Source: Paramicrobacterium fandaimingii (GTDB lineage: Bacteria; Actinomycetota; Actinomycetes; Actinomycetales; Microbacteriaceae). From it: a DNA stretch of 64,000 bases. This document shows, piece by piece, positions 28,065 to 37,040 of this stretch. The stretch lies in assembly GCF_011751745.2 (NCBI RefSeq), contig NZ_CP061170.1, positions 1,426,001 to 1,490,000 of the forward strand, given 5' to 3'. The notes under the pieces are model-generated. The model was not told where the DNA came from and did no database searches. It worked only from the letters and a program-made list of their open reading frames with translations. The first letter of the stretch is position 1, and each line of letters starts with the position of its first letter. A program made the translations under genes and the position numbers.

Positions 28065-30233
28065 GTGGCATTTTTCAGAAAGCATTCTCGAGAGGATTCG
28101 GCGAGATCGCAGCATTCTCTTCGGCGAACGATAGCGATGGCGGCGACAACGGGACTTGCTGTCGTGGGTTGGGTTGGGCTCAGCGCAACACCGGCGATGG
28201 CCGATCCTTTCGAATTGGAAACTCCTGCATTCTGGATCTCGCAGGGGGGACCTACAACCGTCTCTCAGGGCGTGCAGGCTGATGGTGAGGTGACCTTCGA
28301 GCAACTGGGAGACGAGTCGGGGTTGAAGTTCAATGCAATGGGGTTTCGCAGCTCTGACGGCTACCTGTGGGCAATCGGAGGGGACAACGGGCTGGTCAGA
28401 ATCGGCGATGACGGCGTGGTGGCTCAACACTCCCTTGATCTGCCCCTTCCAGGGATCAATGTCGGAGCATTTGGTGAAGGAGAGTTCGCCGACCGTCTGC
28501 TCATTACCTCCTCGACAACCATGGACATGATGTACATCGTCAATGTCGAAACAGGTGAGGTGGAAGAGCAGCCCCTTACACCTGGTGACACGGTCGGGGA
28601 GTTGGCTCCTGATGCCTCAGACTGGACCGCATACGCCGGCTATCTCTGGGGAGGACAGCAGGGCGGCGGTTACATCGTTCGAGTCGATCCGTCGACCGGC
28701 ATTCTCGATATGTTTCCCGTGGCCGAACTCGATGTGGCGGGGGCCCTCGGCGGCGCATGGACGTACGGAAACAACAATCTGGGTTTCTCATCTAATAACT
28801 CAGGCGACATCACACAGGTTCACGTAGAGAATCCATCGAGCGCCGCTCCTGAATTCAGCATCGTCTCCGTCGTTCCAGGCCCCCCGAGCGGAGGAAACGA
28901 TGGTGCAAATTCGATTGGTGATCCCACTGATCTTGGCGTCGTGAAGACGGCACCTCCGAGTGTGTCGCACGAAGGGCTGATTGCCTGGGACGTCACAGTG
29001 ACCAATCACAGCACGTCGTGGTCATCGGGATTCACACTCACTGACGAAATGCCAGAAGGTGTGACAAACGTGCAGGCGACCGGACCGAATGCGTCGCTGT
29101 GCACCGTTGAAGAGCTTGCCGTGTCGTGCATCGGCGACCCGCTTGACGCCGAGGAGAGCGTTTCGTACTCATTCACCGGTACAGCTCCGGCGCTCGACAC
29201 CACTCTTGAGAACACGGCGAATGTCCTCGCAAACGAAGATGACCCGAACTCGTCGAACGACACAGATTCCGCGACAACTGTCGTCGTATCACCCCATCTC
29301 GCGGTAGAAAAGTCGTCGAGTGCTGACGGAGCAGCGGTCGCCGGTGACATCGTCACATTCACCGTCGCCGTGACGAACGATGGAACGGCAGACTACACGG
29401 TTGACAATCCAGCTGAACTCACGGACAACCTGAGTGACGTGCTTGACGACGCTGAATGGAACGACACAGCGACAGTAGCCTTCAGCAACGACTCAGCTTC
29501 TGACGCGCCAGTCTTCGAGGGAGACACTCTCACGTGGAGCGGGCCGTTGAGAGCGGGGGAAACAGCAACGATCACGTATGACGTGACAGTGACGAGTGCA
29601 GGCAATCATTCGATCGTCAACGACGCGTGCGTACCCAACGAGGGCGAAGAACCGACATGCGCGACGACGAACACTCCATTGCCGGGCTTGGCAGCAGGCA
29701 AGACCGTTGACCCCGAGTCGGGAAGCGACGTGACCGGTGGACAAGTGCTCACCTACACGCTCACATACACGAACTCCGGGCTCGCTCCGGCGACTGTTGA
29801 TGACGTCGACACGCTGACGGATCTGCTTGACGACGCAGACATCACCTCGGCACCTGTCTCTTCGAGTGACAGTCTGACGGTCTCAGAGATCACGGACGGC
29901 TCATTCGCAGTTACGGGAGCTGTCGCTCCCGGCGCCACGGTGACGGTGACCTACCAGGCGACGGTAACGTCGGATGCGAATCGCACAGGCGATAACTCGA
30001 TAGTGAACTGGCTCCTGCCCTCCGGCGTCACCCCGCCCGCGGACTGTACTCCGATGGATTGCACGGTCAATCCGATCGTCGACGTTCCAGCGGCGAATAC
30101 CAGTACCGACGACGAGCTTGCTTTCACCGGCGCTGCCGGGGTGGGCATTCTTGCGGGAAGTGCCGGGCTCCTTCTGTTGGCAGGGCTTTCGGTATTGGTC
30201 TTCCGTCGTCGTCGCCAGATGTCGAAAGTCTGA
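28065..30233 (+). CDS. Cell-surface protein with DUF11 repeats and a LAFTG sorting signal
   Basis: A 722-residue exported protein. The signal peptide spans residues 1-46 (basic RKHSRED start, RR, hydrophobic core, cleavage after PAMA). Residues ~50-280 look like a beta-propeller-type domain with repeated Gly/Asp turns (SDGYLWAIGGDNGLVRIGDDG). Three DUF11/CARDB-like Ig-fold repeats begin near residues 288, 410 and 541 (TVTNHSTSWSSGF, TVAVTNDGTADYTV, TLTYTNSGLAPATV). The C-terminus has LAFTG at 685-689, a hydrophobic segment and RRRR, a cell-wall anchor suiting class E sortases that accept LAXTG. GTG 28065 has GGGGAAGAG upstream. Codon bias is weaker than in the flanking housekeeping genes. Probable adhesin or wall component; function inferred. 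Confidence 0.85.
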   Translation: MAFFRKHSREDSARSQHSLRRTIAMAATTGLAVVGWVGLSATPAMADPFELETPAFWISQGGPTTVSQGVQADGEVTFEQLGDESGLKFNAMGFRSSDGYLWAIGGDNGLVRIGDDGVVAQHSLDLPLPGINVGAFGEGEFADRLLITSSTTMDMMYIVNVETGEVEEQPLTPGDTVGELAPDASDWTAYAGYLWGGQQGGGYIVRVDPSTGILDMFPVAELDVAGALGGAWTYGNNNLGFSSNNSGDITQVHVENPSSAAPEFSIVSVVPGPPSGGNDGANSIGDPTDLGVVKTAPPSVSHEGLIAWDVTVTNHSTSWSSGFTLTDEMPEGVTNVQATGPNASLCTVEELAVSCIGDPLDAEESVSYSFTGTAPALDTTLENTANVLANEDDPNSSNDTDSATTVVVSPHLAVEKSSSADGAAVAGDIVTFTVAVTNDGTADYTVDNPAELTDNLSDVLDDAEWNDTATVAFSNDSASDAPVFEGDTLTWSGPLRAGETATITYDVTVTSAGNHSIVNDACVPNEGEEPTCATTNTPLPGLAAGKTVDPESGSDVTGGQVLTYTLTYTNSGLAPATVDDVDTLTDLLDDADITSAPVSSSDSLTVSEITDGSFAVTGAVAPGATVTVTYQATVTSDANRTGDNSIVNWLLPSGVTPPADCTPMDCTVNPIVDVPAANTSTDDELAFTGAAGVGILAGSAGLLLLAGLSVLVFRRRRQMSKV

Positions 30234-30260
30234 CGGCCGTAGTCGGGAAAACCTCACGGG

Positions 30261-32846
30261 TTACTCGGGCGTCGATCCCCCGGATCGACGCCCGAGAAGC
30301 CGTCGAGGTTCTTCGTCGTCCAGGATCAGGCCTCTGATGGGAATGCTCGCGTCGGAGGCCTGAATCAGCAGACCCTGGGTTTGTGCTCGACTTACAGCGG
30401 CGACGCGGTCACGCACATCGAGCTTCGCATAGAGCGTGCGCACATGACTGCGCACCGTCGCCAGGCTGATGTACAGAGAGCTGGCGATCTCTCGGTGCGA
30501 AGCACCTGTCGCGATGCCGTGAAGCATCTGCGTCTCTCGCGCAGACAGCACAGGAGGTGACGGCCGCTCAGGGAATGCGTCGGGCAGGTCGTCAAGCCGC
30601 TCGGCGATGTTGCGCGGAAGCCGATCATGGGTGAGCGACAGAAGACCGTCACGATGATCACGAGAGATGGCGAGATACGTGGAGCGCAGACCATGAGTGT
30701 CTGCGATCGATCGAGCTCCGCGGAACAGGGCAACGGCTTTCTGTTCGTCTCCGAGTGCGAGTGAACTGGCCGCACTCATGAACAGAAACTGTGCGCGTTC
30801 GCGGTTTCCCATATCTTCGCTGGTCGTGGCAGAGTCCGTTGTCGTCAGAACGGACTCGTACTCGCGTCTCGAGAGGTGAAGCCGCGCGATGAGCACGGAA
30901 AGCCAGCCACTGTGCTCGCTCGACTCTGATATTCGATGCGCTGCGTGCTCCAAACGACCGGCCCGCAGGTCAGCGAGCACTCCGGACCATTCCAAGATCA
31001 TCCGGCCAGTTCGTGATTCTTCGCCTGCGTAGGGATGCGACCACGTCATGTGCCGATATCGATCGTCGAGAGTATCTGACGTCTCGAAGAACAGGGCGTG
31101 TCGACTTTCGGCGAGGGCCGCTAACGGCCAGATCTCGCGATCAGAGGAATGCCTGTGAGCGTTGTCAAGTGCGGTTTCGGACCAGTCGCGATCGAGACTG
31201 TCAACGGCCGACATCGCCAAGGCGACGTTGTGCCGTGCCGGTTCCGCATGCGACTTGGTCGAGACACTCGTTCCGCTGGGTATCGGGGTTGGTTGCGACT
31301 GAGAGAGCCAGCCGTTTGCTGCTCGGATAACGTCCACGTATCCGAGGATCTCCGTTTCCAACGAACTGAGTTTGCTGGATCTGGCGAATTCAAGCGCGTG
31401 ACGCGCCAGCTCGGCGGCTGCTGCGTGATCATTGTGCGACAGCATCCGAGTTGCCGCATTCTGAATGAGAAGAAGAGCCGAATTGATGGCCGTCGGCGCT
31501 CCAGAACCCGCTGCCATGCGGCTTCGCAGATCGTGCTGTGTTTGGTCGCCGAGCGTGTCTGCCTCCGTGAGCCGGCCGACGTGGCGGAGTTGGAGAATCC
31601 GAATGACGGCGGCTTCGACGAACTCATCGATTGATCGGACGGAATGACGGTTTTGGAGGGTGCGGTGCTGAACGCTGAATTGCGAGAGCCGTTCGAGAAT
31701 CGTGGCTTCTGCAGAACTGTCTGCCGTCAGAGCAGCGGCAACCGTGAGCGTCGTCGAATGATTCACGACAGCGTCTGGAACAGCTGAGTAGGCAGCGCTC
31801 GCTTCGTGCGGATGCTCGATAGCGGCTTCGCCGTGGTCGCTCCAGAACTGCTCTAAGAGCTTCCACGAATGTCCGCGGTGAGCGTGGCGGAGAACCTCAG
31901 GGGCGAAACGGCGTGGCCCAGAGGCGTAAGCTCCGGCGGCGATTTTCGCGTGCATCTCTCTGTTCTCGGGTGCGGACATGGCGCTGATCCGCTCACCGAT
32001 GACTGATTTCACGAGGGGGACGAGCGACCAGTTCGTGGTTCCTGTGCGCATCACGAGTCCGTGCTCGTGCAGCAACGCCAACCGATCGCTTGGGGGCGCG
32101 TCTGACGGGAGCGCATTCGCTGCGATGAACATCGTATTCACTGTGATGGACGTCAGGAGCGATAACCGTTCGAGGAGAGCGAGGTCGTTGTCACTGAGGC
32201 TGTCAAACGCGACATTCTCAAGCCACCGTTTTGCCGTGCTCAGATTCAGTTCGCTCGGGGACGACTCGTCGAGAATCATGCGAACGGGCTCGAGCCAACC
32301 ATTTGTGAGATTCACGAGCTCGCCGATGCGACGGTGATCGACCGGCTGGCCCCTGGCCTCGGCCATTGCGGCTACGTCTGTGGTCGTTGCCCGCAGATCG
32401 TCACCGAAGCGGATCGTCGTTCGAATGTGATTGTGCTGTGCGCGCTTCTCGAGGGACTCGGCGGCCCGCCCCGCGACGATGATGCGCATTGTCGAATCGC
32501 TCCTGAGCGCGGTGAAGAGCAGGCACTCGAGATCTGCGGGGAGAGCGGAGTCAATATCGTCGATAATGACGGAAAGCGGAGCTCGTCCGGCACCGCTCGA
32601 GATCTGTTCTCTCGGGATCAGCGCGCTCAACTCGTGCGAGGGGGGCGGCGCAGCGAAATAAAGGATGCGGCGATCAGACTGACGAGCGGCCCATTGTTTG
32701 AGGAGCTCAGACTTCCCGGTTCCGGCTGGTCCATGCACAATCGCGAGTGGAATGTCTTTATCAAGCCAGTGCAGCAGCCGAGTTCGCAGGACGCTTTGCC
32801 GGGACGTCCCCGGTTCTTCACTCCGTATCGGCTGCAGCGTCGCCAC
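30261..32846 (-). CDS. Large LuxR-family (MalT-like/LAL) transcriptional regulator
   Basis: An 861-residue ATP-dependent regulator. The Walker A motif is GPAGTGKS (residues 39-46), a Walker B-like LSVIIDDIDSALP is near residue 92, and a long helical middle region (~300-780) resembles the TPR-like sensor of MalT/LAL proteins. The C-terminal LuxR helix-turn-helix is VLSARETQMLHGIATGASHREIASSLYISLATVRSHVRTLYAKL. GTG 32846 has GAGAGG next to it. It converges on the surface-protein gene, and its last codons form half of a shared terminator hairpin. It may control the neighbouring surface protein, but this is inferred from position only. Confidence 0.9.
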   Translation of the reverse strand: MATLQPIRSEEPGTSRQSVLRTRLLHWLDKDIPLAIVHGPAGTGKSELLKQWAARQSDRRILYFAAPPPSHELSALIPREQISSGAGRAPLSVIIDDIDSALPADLECLLFTALRSDSTMRIIVAGRAAESLEKRAQHNHIRTTIRFGDDLRATTTDVAAMAEARGQPVDHRRIGELVNLTNGWLEPVRMILDESSPSELNLSTAKRWLENVAFDSLSDNDLALLERLSLLTSITVNTMFIAANALPSDAPPSDRLALLHEHGLVMRTGTTNWSLVPLVKSVIGERISAMSAPENREMHAKIAAGAYASGPRRFAPEVLRHAHRGHSWKLLEQFWSDHGEAAIEHPHEASAAYSAVPDAVVNHSTTLTVAAALTADSSAEATILERLSQFSVQHRTLQNRHSVRSIDEFVEAAVIRILQLRHVGRLTEADTLGDQTQHDLRSRMAAGSGAPTAINSALLLIQNAATRMLSHNDHAAAAELARHALEFARSSKLSSLETEILGYVDVIRAANGWLSQSQPTPIPSGTSVSTKSHAEPARHNVALAMSAVDSLDRDWSETALDNAHRHSSDREIWPLAALAESRHALFFETSDTLDDRYRHMTWSHPYAGEESRTGRMILEWSGVLADLRAGRLEHAAHRISESSEHSGWLSVLIARLHLSRREYESVLTTTDSATTSEDMGNRERAQFLFMSAASSLALGDEQKAVALFRGARSIADTHGLRSTYLAISRDHRDGLLSLTHDRLPRNIAERLDDLPDAFPERPSPPVLSARETQMLHGIATGASHREIASSLYISLATVRSHVRTLYAKLDVRDRVAAVSRAQTQGLLIQASDASIPIRGLILDDEEPRRLLGRRSGGSTPE
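30264..30296. terminator. Bidirectional hairpin shared by the surface-protein and LuxR genes
   Basis: A perfect 15-bp stem (30264-30278 with 30282-30296) has a 3-base loop. It begins 30 bases after the surface-protein stop and lies wholly inside the last 11 sense codons of the minus-strand LuxR gene, directly before its TAA (30263-30261). No T-run is present. Confidence 0.75.
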
Positions 32847-32961
32847 CCTCTCGCGCGGCTAGAAGGGCAAAGGAAAGCGTTCTCCCTGCGGGCGCTCAAA
32901 GCTTAGTAGGTGTGCGGTGAGGCCCGCGGCCCCCGGACGGGGGGTGTCGATTGGCAGAGCG

Positions 32962-34299
32962 TTACGTGTGCTTCTCGTCCAGCGGGTGTGTCGTCGATGT
33001 CTCTGCGGAGCGCTCGCTGTCGCGGGGCTGTGCAAAGCTCTGCGCGTGCGCCGCCCAACCACTCTCCGCGGGGAGCGATCTGAGAGCGCGGTTGGAGAGT
33101 GCAAGAATGACGCCAAGCGCGGTCAGGGTCGCGCACGCGACGAGGGTTCCCGTTCGGCCGACGAACGCCAAACCGAACCCCGCGATCAGCGGGGCAAGGG
33201 GCATTGCCCCCATGCTGAGCACGCGGCTGGCGCTGTTGGCGCGCCCGAGCAGCTCTGTCGGCACGGCAACCATGAAGTAGCCCATGAGCGCGGAATTAAG
33301 CGCGGGTATCAGGAATACGGAGATGCCGATGATCGCCATAATGCCGGGCACAGTGTGGACTGCGGGCAAGATAGCCGTTCCCACGGTTGCCATGATCAAG
33401 CTGCCAATGACGATGACTCCTCCGCGAATGCGCGGAACAAGTATCGGTGCCGCGAAAGCGCCCGTGAGCATGACGGCCCCGAGGACGGAACCCAACGTGC
33501 CGATCACAAGAGGGGAGTGGCCCGATTGCTGCAGCGAGTAGATGATCGTTGTCATCGCGGAATTGAAGCCGAGATTGACGATCATTGATACCCACAGCAC
33601 TCCTCGAAGGTCGACTCGCGACAACAGCCAGGCGAACCCTTCGCGCGCTTCGGCGAGTACGTTGGTTCGCCGCGGGGTTTGGTCTGATGGGTCACGCTCG
33701 GGCGCGCGCCGCTCGGTGCGCCCGAGCATCCACGCAGTCACAACAGACAGGAGGTACGCCGCTCCTGCGACAACGGCGACGAGCCAGCCGCCGACGGCGA
33801 GGAGAGCTCCTCCCAGAGGGCCGCCCGCAAGTTGGATGGCGGCGCCACGACCTTGGTTTGCTGCCTGTGCGCGACCCATCGCCTCGTCGGGAACCACTTC
33901 TTTCAGCGCTGCTTCCCCGGCAACGTCGAAAAGTCCATCGCGGGCGTTTATGACGACGTTCAGAACGAGAAGCACACCGAAGGTGAGTGCGGAGAGGGCG
34001 TCAAGCACCGCGAAGCTGCCCGCGAGTGCCACGCCAATCAGCGCGCCGAGAAGCATGAGCCCGGTGCGACGGTGCCGGTCGGCGAGAACTCCGCCGACGA
34101 GCGTGAAGACGAGTGCGGTTATGACTCCAACGGCTCCGATGATGCCCGCCTGCGCTGGGCTGTCGGTCACCATGAGCGCGATGAGGGGGACAGCGAAGTC
34201 CAGCAGCGATGCCGCAAGCTCTTTCGATGCGTCGCTGACGAACCAGGTGGGGTATCGCCGGACTCGCCATAGCCGGACAGTCGCGTGAGTGCTGAACAT
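32962..34299 (-). CDS. MFS transporter, probable drug or metabolite exporter
   Basis: A 445-residue major facilitator with about 12 hydrophobic segments. The loop 2-3 signature is GGVLADRHRRTG, and AMGRAQAANQGRGAAIQLAGGPLGGALLAVGGWL is typical of the MFS_3/enterobactin-exporter-like branch. The C-terminus ends in a charged cytosolic tail. ATG 34299 was chosen because a TATTCT box lies 6 bases upstream on the minus strand and upstream ATGs would begin inside the operator. It is divergent from an ArsR-like regulator across 80 bases that hold GCGC repeats, a standard regulator-exporter pair. The substrate is unknown. Confidence 0.88.
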   Translation of the reverse strand: MFSTHATVRLWRVRRYPTWFVSDASKELAASLLDFAVPLIALMVTDSPAQAGIIGAVGVITALVFTLVGGVLADRHRRTGLMLLGALIGVALAGSFAVLDALSALTFGVLLVLNVVINARDGLFDVAGEAALKEVVPDEAMGRAQAANQGRGAAIQLAGGPLGGALLAVGGWLVAVVAGAAYLLSVVTAWMLGRTERRAPERDPSDQTPRRTNVLAEAREGFAWLLSRVDLRGVLWVSMIVNLGFNSAMTTIIYSLQQSGHSPLVIGTLGSVLGAVMLTGAFAAPILVPRIRGGVIVIGSLIMATVGTAILPAVHTVPGIMAIIGISVFLIPALNSALMGYFMVAVPTELLGRANSASRVLSMGAMPLAPLIAGFGLAFVGRTGTLVACATLTALGVILALSNRALRSLPAESGWAAHAQSFAQPRDSERSAETSTTHPLDEKHT

Positions 34300-34305
34300 G
34301 ATTCG

Positions 34306-34311
34306 AGAATA
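34306..34311 (-). promoter_or_regulatory. -10 box of a probable leaderless promoter for the MFS gene
   Basis: On the minus strand TATTCT ends 6 bases before ATG 34299, with no ribosome site. The box abuts the first GCGC repeat of the putative operator. Confidence 0.55.
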
Positions 34312-34347
34312 GATGCGCAAGATAAGATGCGCAACTGTAATTGCGCA
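34311..34347. promoter_or_regulatory. Putative operator for the divergent ArsR-like regulator
   Basis: AGATGCGCAA occurs twice as a direct repeat (34311-34320 and 34325-34334). The second copy is also part of an inverted repeat, TGCGCAA-6 bases-TTGCGCA (34328-34347). The element sits between the two divergent -10 boxes, where bound protein would block both promoters. Confidence 0.55.
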
Positions 34348-34367
34348 ATAGTTTCTGCACAACGGAC

Positions 34368-34373
34368 TAGGCT
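34368..34373 (+). promoter_or_regulatory. -10 box of a probable leaderless promoter for the ArsR-like gene
   Basis: TAGGCT ends 6 bases before ATG 34380 and there is no ribosome site, mirroring the promoter of the divergent exporter. Confidence 0.55.
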
Positions 34374-34379
34374 GACGTT

Positions 34380-35009
34380 ATGTCACGAGAAGAGCAGGGC
34401 GAGGATGCTGCTGACGGCGCCGAGACGTCATCAAATCTGGTAAGCAACGACGCCCACACGATGACGAGTGCCATGCTCAAGGCAATGACTCATCCGTTAC
34501 GGCGGCAGCTGGTGCGATCGCTGTCAAAACACATCTACGCCCGAGCGGCTGACCTCGCGCAGGAGCTGAACGTTCCTGCGAATTCCGTGAGCTTTCATCT
34601 GCGGGTGCTCGCGAACGCCGGGCTCATTTCGGAAGCTCCCGAGAAGGCGAGAGACAAACGCGATCGCGTCTGGACGCCGATGCGGGGGAGTCTGAACGTC
34701 GGATCGCCGGAGTATGGTGCCGAAGACATTGAGCTTGCGGGCGCGCTGGTGCAGACAATGATCGAGGATCACTTTGATCTTGTGAAGCGCTCGAGTAATC
34801 GGTGGCGTGATTACGTGGCGGGGCAGTCGACGCAGGACCTTCACACCACGATGATGCACCTGAATGTTCCCATGGACGCTGCGACCGCCAAAAAGTTCTT
34901 CGAGACGATCAGCAGAATGGCGACCGAGGCCGCCGAGACGTTCGATGTCGACTCTCCCAACGTTCACGTGTGGGAAATCGACGTGCTCGGTGCAGACGAT
35001 ACAGTGTGA
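34380..35009 (+). CDS. ArsR-like winged-helix transcriptional regulator
   Basis: A 209-residue DNA-binding protein. After a disordered acidic start, residues ~30-100 form an ArsR/HTH_20-type winged helix: AMTHPLRRQLVRSLSKHIYARAADLAQELNVPANSVSFHLRVLANAGLISEAPE. The C-terminal half is helical and probably serves dimerisation or effector sensing; I see no cysteine pair for metal binding. It is divergent from the MFS exporter gene, with GCGC repeats between, and overlaps the CPBP protease gene by 4 bases. The likely role is to control its own gene, the protease and the exporter. Confidence 0.85.
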   Translation: MSREEQGEDAADGAETSSNLVSNDAHTMTSAMLKAMTHPLRRQLVRSLSKHIYARAADLAQELNVPANSVSFHLRVLANAGLISEAPEKARDKRDRVWTPMRGSLNVGSPEYGAEDIELAGALVQTMIEDHFDLVKRSSNRWRDYVAGQSTQDLHTTMMHLNVPMDAATAKKFFETISRMATEAAETFDVDSPNVHVWEIDVLGADDTV

Positions 35010-35779
35010 GCGCTGTGTCATCTGCTCGTCGCGCCTTCGCTTTGCTGCTCACGCGACTTCTGCTTGTCGCGGGAGTCACCGTCATCGCCTGGGCGCTTGT
35101 CGCCCGGCTCTCGGGCGAGCTCTCGTTTCCGCCGAATCCGATGATCGCCGCACTCAGCCTTCTGCCTGTGAACGTCATCTGCCTTGTGATCGCTTCCCGC
35201 ATGCTGAGGGCCGAGGGGCAGAGCATCCGTGAACTCGTCGGTTACCGTCACGGTGCCCTCGGCCGCGACATTGCTTGGGGCATCCTGTGGCTCGTCGTGC
35301 TGTTCATTCCGTTCATTATCGGCATCATGGGTACGGCCTTCGTGCTGCACGGCGCTGAGACGTTCGACGCCTTCGAGACGATGTTCTACAACCCGGATGC
35401 CGCGGCGGTCATTCCCTCGGCCGCGGCTCTGGTTCTCGGCATCGTCACGTTCGTGACGTTCGCACCGCTCAACGCGCCGACCGAGGAGATCGTGTTTCGG
35501 GGGTATGCGCAATCACGCCTGAGTGCTTCGTGGTCGCCGGCCGCCGCCATCGCGGTCAGTTCCATCGCCTTCGGGCTTCAGCACGCATTCTTCGCTCCAA
35601 CTGTCGACGCCATGGCTGTGTATGTCGTTGCCTTCACGCTCTGGGGTGCCTGCTCGGCGATCATCGTGCGCCGTCAGGGGCGACTGCTGCCCGTGATCAT
35701 CGCGCATGTGATCGTGAATGTCTTCACAAGTGCACCGGCCATCGTCTTTCCTGCCCTCATGATCGCGGGAGTGCTCTGA
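35006..35779 (+). CDS. CPBP family intramembrane (glutamic-type) protease
   Basis: A 257-residue polytopic membrane protein of the CAAX/bacteriocin-processing (ABI) family. Catalytic motifs are visible: APTEEIVFRGYAQ (EExxxR), FGLQHAFFAP (His) and IIAHVIVNVF (the last His/Asn motif). Around seven to eight hydrophobic segments are present. GTG 35006 overlaps the regulator stop by 4 bases, so the protease is translationally coupled to the ArsR-like regulator. The substrate is unknown; relatives process peptides or confer self-immunity. Confidence 0.87.
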   Translation: MSAVSSARRAFALLLTRLLLVAGVTVIAWALVARLSGELSFPPNPMIAALSLLPVNVICLVIASRMLRAEGQSIRELVGYRHGALGRDIAWGILWLVVLFIPFIIGIMGTAFVLHGAETFDAFETMFYNPDAAAVIPSAAALVLGIVTFVTFAPLNAPTEEIVFRGYAQSRLSASWSPAAAIAVSSIAFGLQHAFFAPTVDAMAVYVVAFTLWGACSAIIVRRQGRLLPVIIAHVIVNVFTSAPAIVFPALMIAGVL

Positions 35780-35852
35780 TCTGCCGTAGCGCTTCACGAT
35801 TTCTCGGTGCACAATCGAAAGGAGCACGCAGAGTGCTGTGAAGGAGGTTCTG

Positions 35853-36335
35853 ATGGCCGAGCTGACGTTGCAGCACGCTTTGGAACGTGAACACCGCGAG
35901 ATCGATGGCGGCATCGAGACATATACGGCGCAGTTGGATCGAGGCGCGTCAGACCCCTTGCCTCTCATTCGCGCAATGCACGGATTGCGACGCCACATCT
36001 ATCTCGAAGAGACGTTTCTCTTTCCGCCGTTGAAAGAGTCTGGACTGACGATGCCCATTTTCGTGATGGAGCGTGAACACGGTGCGCTGTGGGACCGCAT
36101 GGAGAGCATCGGTCAGTCGCTTGCGGGCACCGACGATGCGGAGAGCATGGCTCAGGCGTGCCGCGAGCTCCTCTCGCTGCTTGATGCGCACAATTCCAAA
36201 GAAGAGCCCATCATCTACACGCAGGCCGATTCGACGCTTTCTGCCGAGGCCAGCGATGAGCTCCGGAACTTTCTCGAGCACGGGGACATGCCCGAAGGCT
36301 GGACGTGCGTTCGCGCCACCGCGACCGAAGGTTAG
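35853..36335 (+). CDS. Hemerythrin-like (HHE) domain protein
   Basis: A 160-residue four-helix bundle with iron-ligand residues spread as expected: EREHREIDGG, HGLRRHIYLEETFLFPPL, MEREHGALWDRM and LDAHNSKEEPIIYTQAD. The HxxxE and HxxxxxE spacings match the hemerythrin HHE domain, which binds a di-iron centre and O2 or NO. ATG 35853 was chosen because AAGGAGG lies 5 bases before it. It stands alone on the plus strand and converges on the MBL-fold gene with 6 bases between stops. A role in oxygen or nitrosative sensing or storage is inferred from the family. Confidence 0.88.
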   Translation: MAELTLQHALEREHREIDGGIETYTAQLDRGASDPLPLIRAMHGLRRHIYLEETFLFPPLKESGLTMPIFVMEREHGALWDRMESIGQSLAGTDDAESMAQACRELLSLLDAHNSKEEPIIYTQADSTLSAEASDELRNFLEHGDMPEGWTCVRATATEG

Positions 36336-36341
36336 ACGCCG

Positions 36342-36980
36342 TCAGATCTCGAGGGACTCGCCTGGCTCGAGGGGAAAGTGCTGGCCACCGGCGGCCTCGA
36401 CAACGTCGGCTATGCGCTGATTCGACATGTTCTTGCCGATGCGAGAAAGCACCATTTCGTGGGTGGGAAAGCTGCGTCTCGGCGCGACTTCCGTGGCAAA
36501 ATCCATCACCTCGCTGATCTTCAGCCAAGGGGCCCCAGCCGGAACGGCCATGATGTCAACGTCGACATCCTCGGGAACAGTGAATGAATCGCCCCCGTAA
36601 TACACGGCGTCGTTGATGAGCACCCCCACATTGTCGACGAGCGGTATCGACGGGTGGATCACCGCGTGCGTGCCGCCGAAGAAGCGCAGTCGGAACGGCG
36701 CCACCTCGATCTCGTCGCCTGCTGAGACAACCTCAACGGGGAAGCCCTCTGCAGCAGCCGCAACCCCGGCCGGGCCGAAGATGCGTACGTCGGGGTTGAT
36801 GGAGCGGATACGCTCGAGCTGCTCCGGCGTCCAGTGATCCGGGTGCTCGTGCGTGAGCACGACGGCGACAGTTCCGGCGGCATCCGTGATGGGCGTCGTG
36901 AACGAACCGGGATCGACGATCAGCCGTGACCCCTCGTCTGTGACGACGAATGCCGCGTGCTCGAGCTTTGTGAGGTTCAT
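36342..36980 (-). CDS. MBL-fold metallo-hydrolase
   Basis: A 212-residue member of the metallo-beta-lactamase fold, UlaG-like small-hydrolase branch (it starts MNLTKLEHAAFVVTDEG). The metal motif is LTHEHPDHWTPEQL (HxHxDH type with an inserted Pro). Further metal-site residues are in GGTHAVIHPSIP and VYYGGDSFTVPEDVDVDI, and a C-terminal His is in RRSFPTHEMVLS. ATG 36980 follows a weak GAGAG. It is divergent from the DagK-like kinase gene 60 bases away. The substrate cannot be read from the sequence. Confidence 0.85.
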   Translation of the reverse strand: MNLTKLEHAAFVVTDEGSRLIVDPGSFTTPITDAAGTVAVVLTHEHPDHWTPEQLERIRSINPDVRIFGPAGVAAAAEGFPVEVVSAGDEIEVAPFRLRFFGGTHAVIHPSIPLVDNVGVLINDAVYYGGDSFTVPEDVDVDIMAVPAGAPWLKISEVMDFATEVAPRRSFPTHEMVLSRIGKNMSNQRIADVVEAAGGQHFPLEPGESLEI

Positions 36981-37040
36981 AGTGTCAGTCTCTCGCCGGG
37001 ACAGAACGCCCGCAAGTGCATCTCCTGCCATAATCCAAGA

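Noticed and set aside
30264..30296. Inverted repeat considered as the end of an insertion sequence
   Set aside because: The two arms are adjacent (3-base loop), with no transposase nearby; a shared terminator explains it better.
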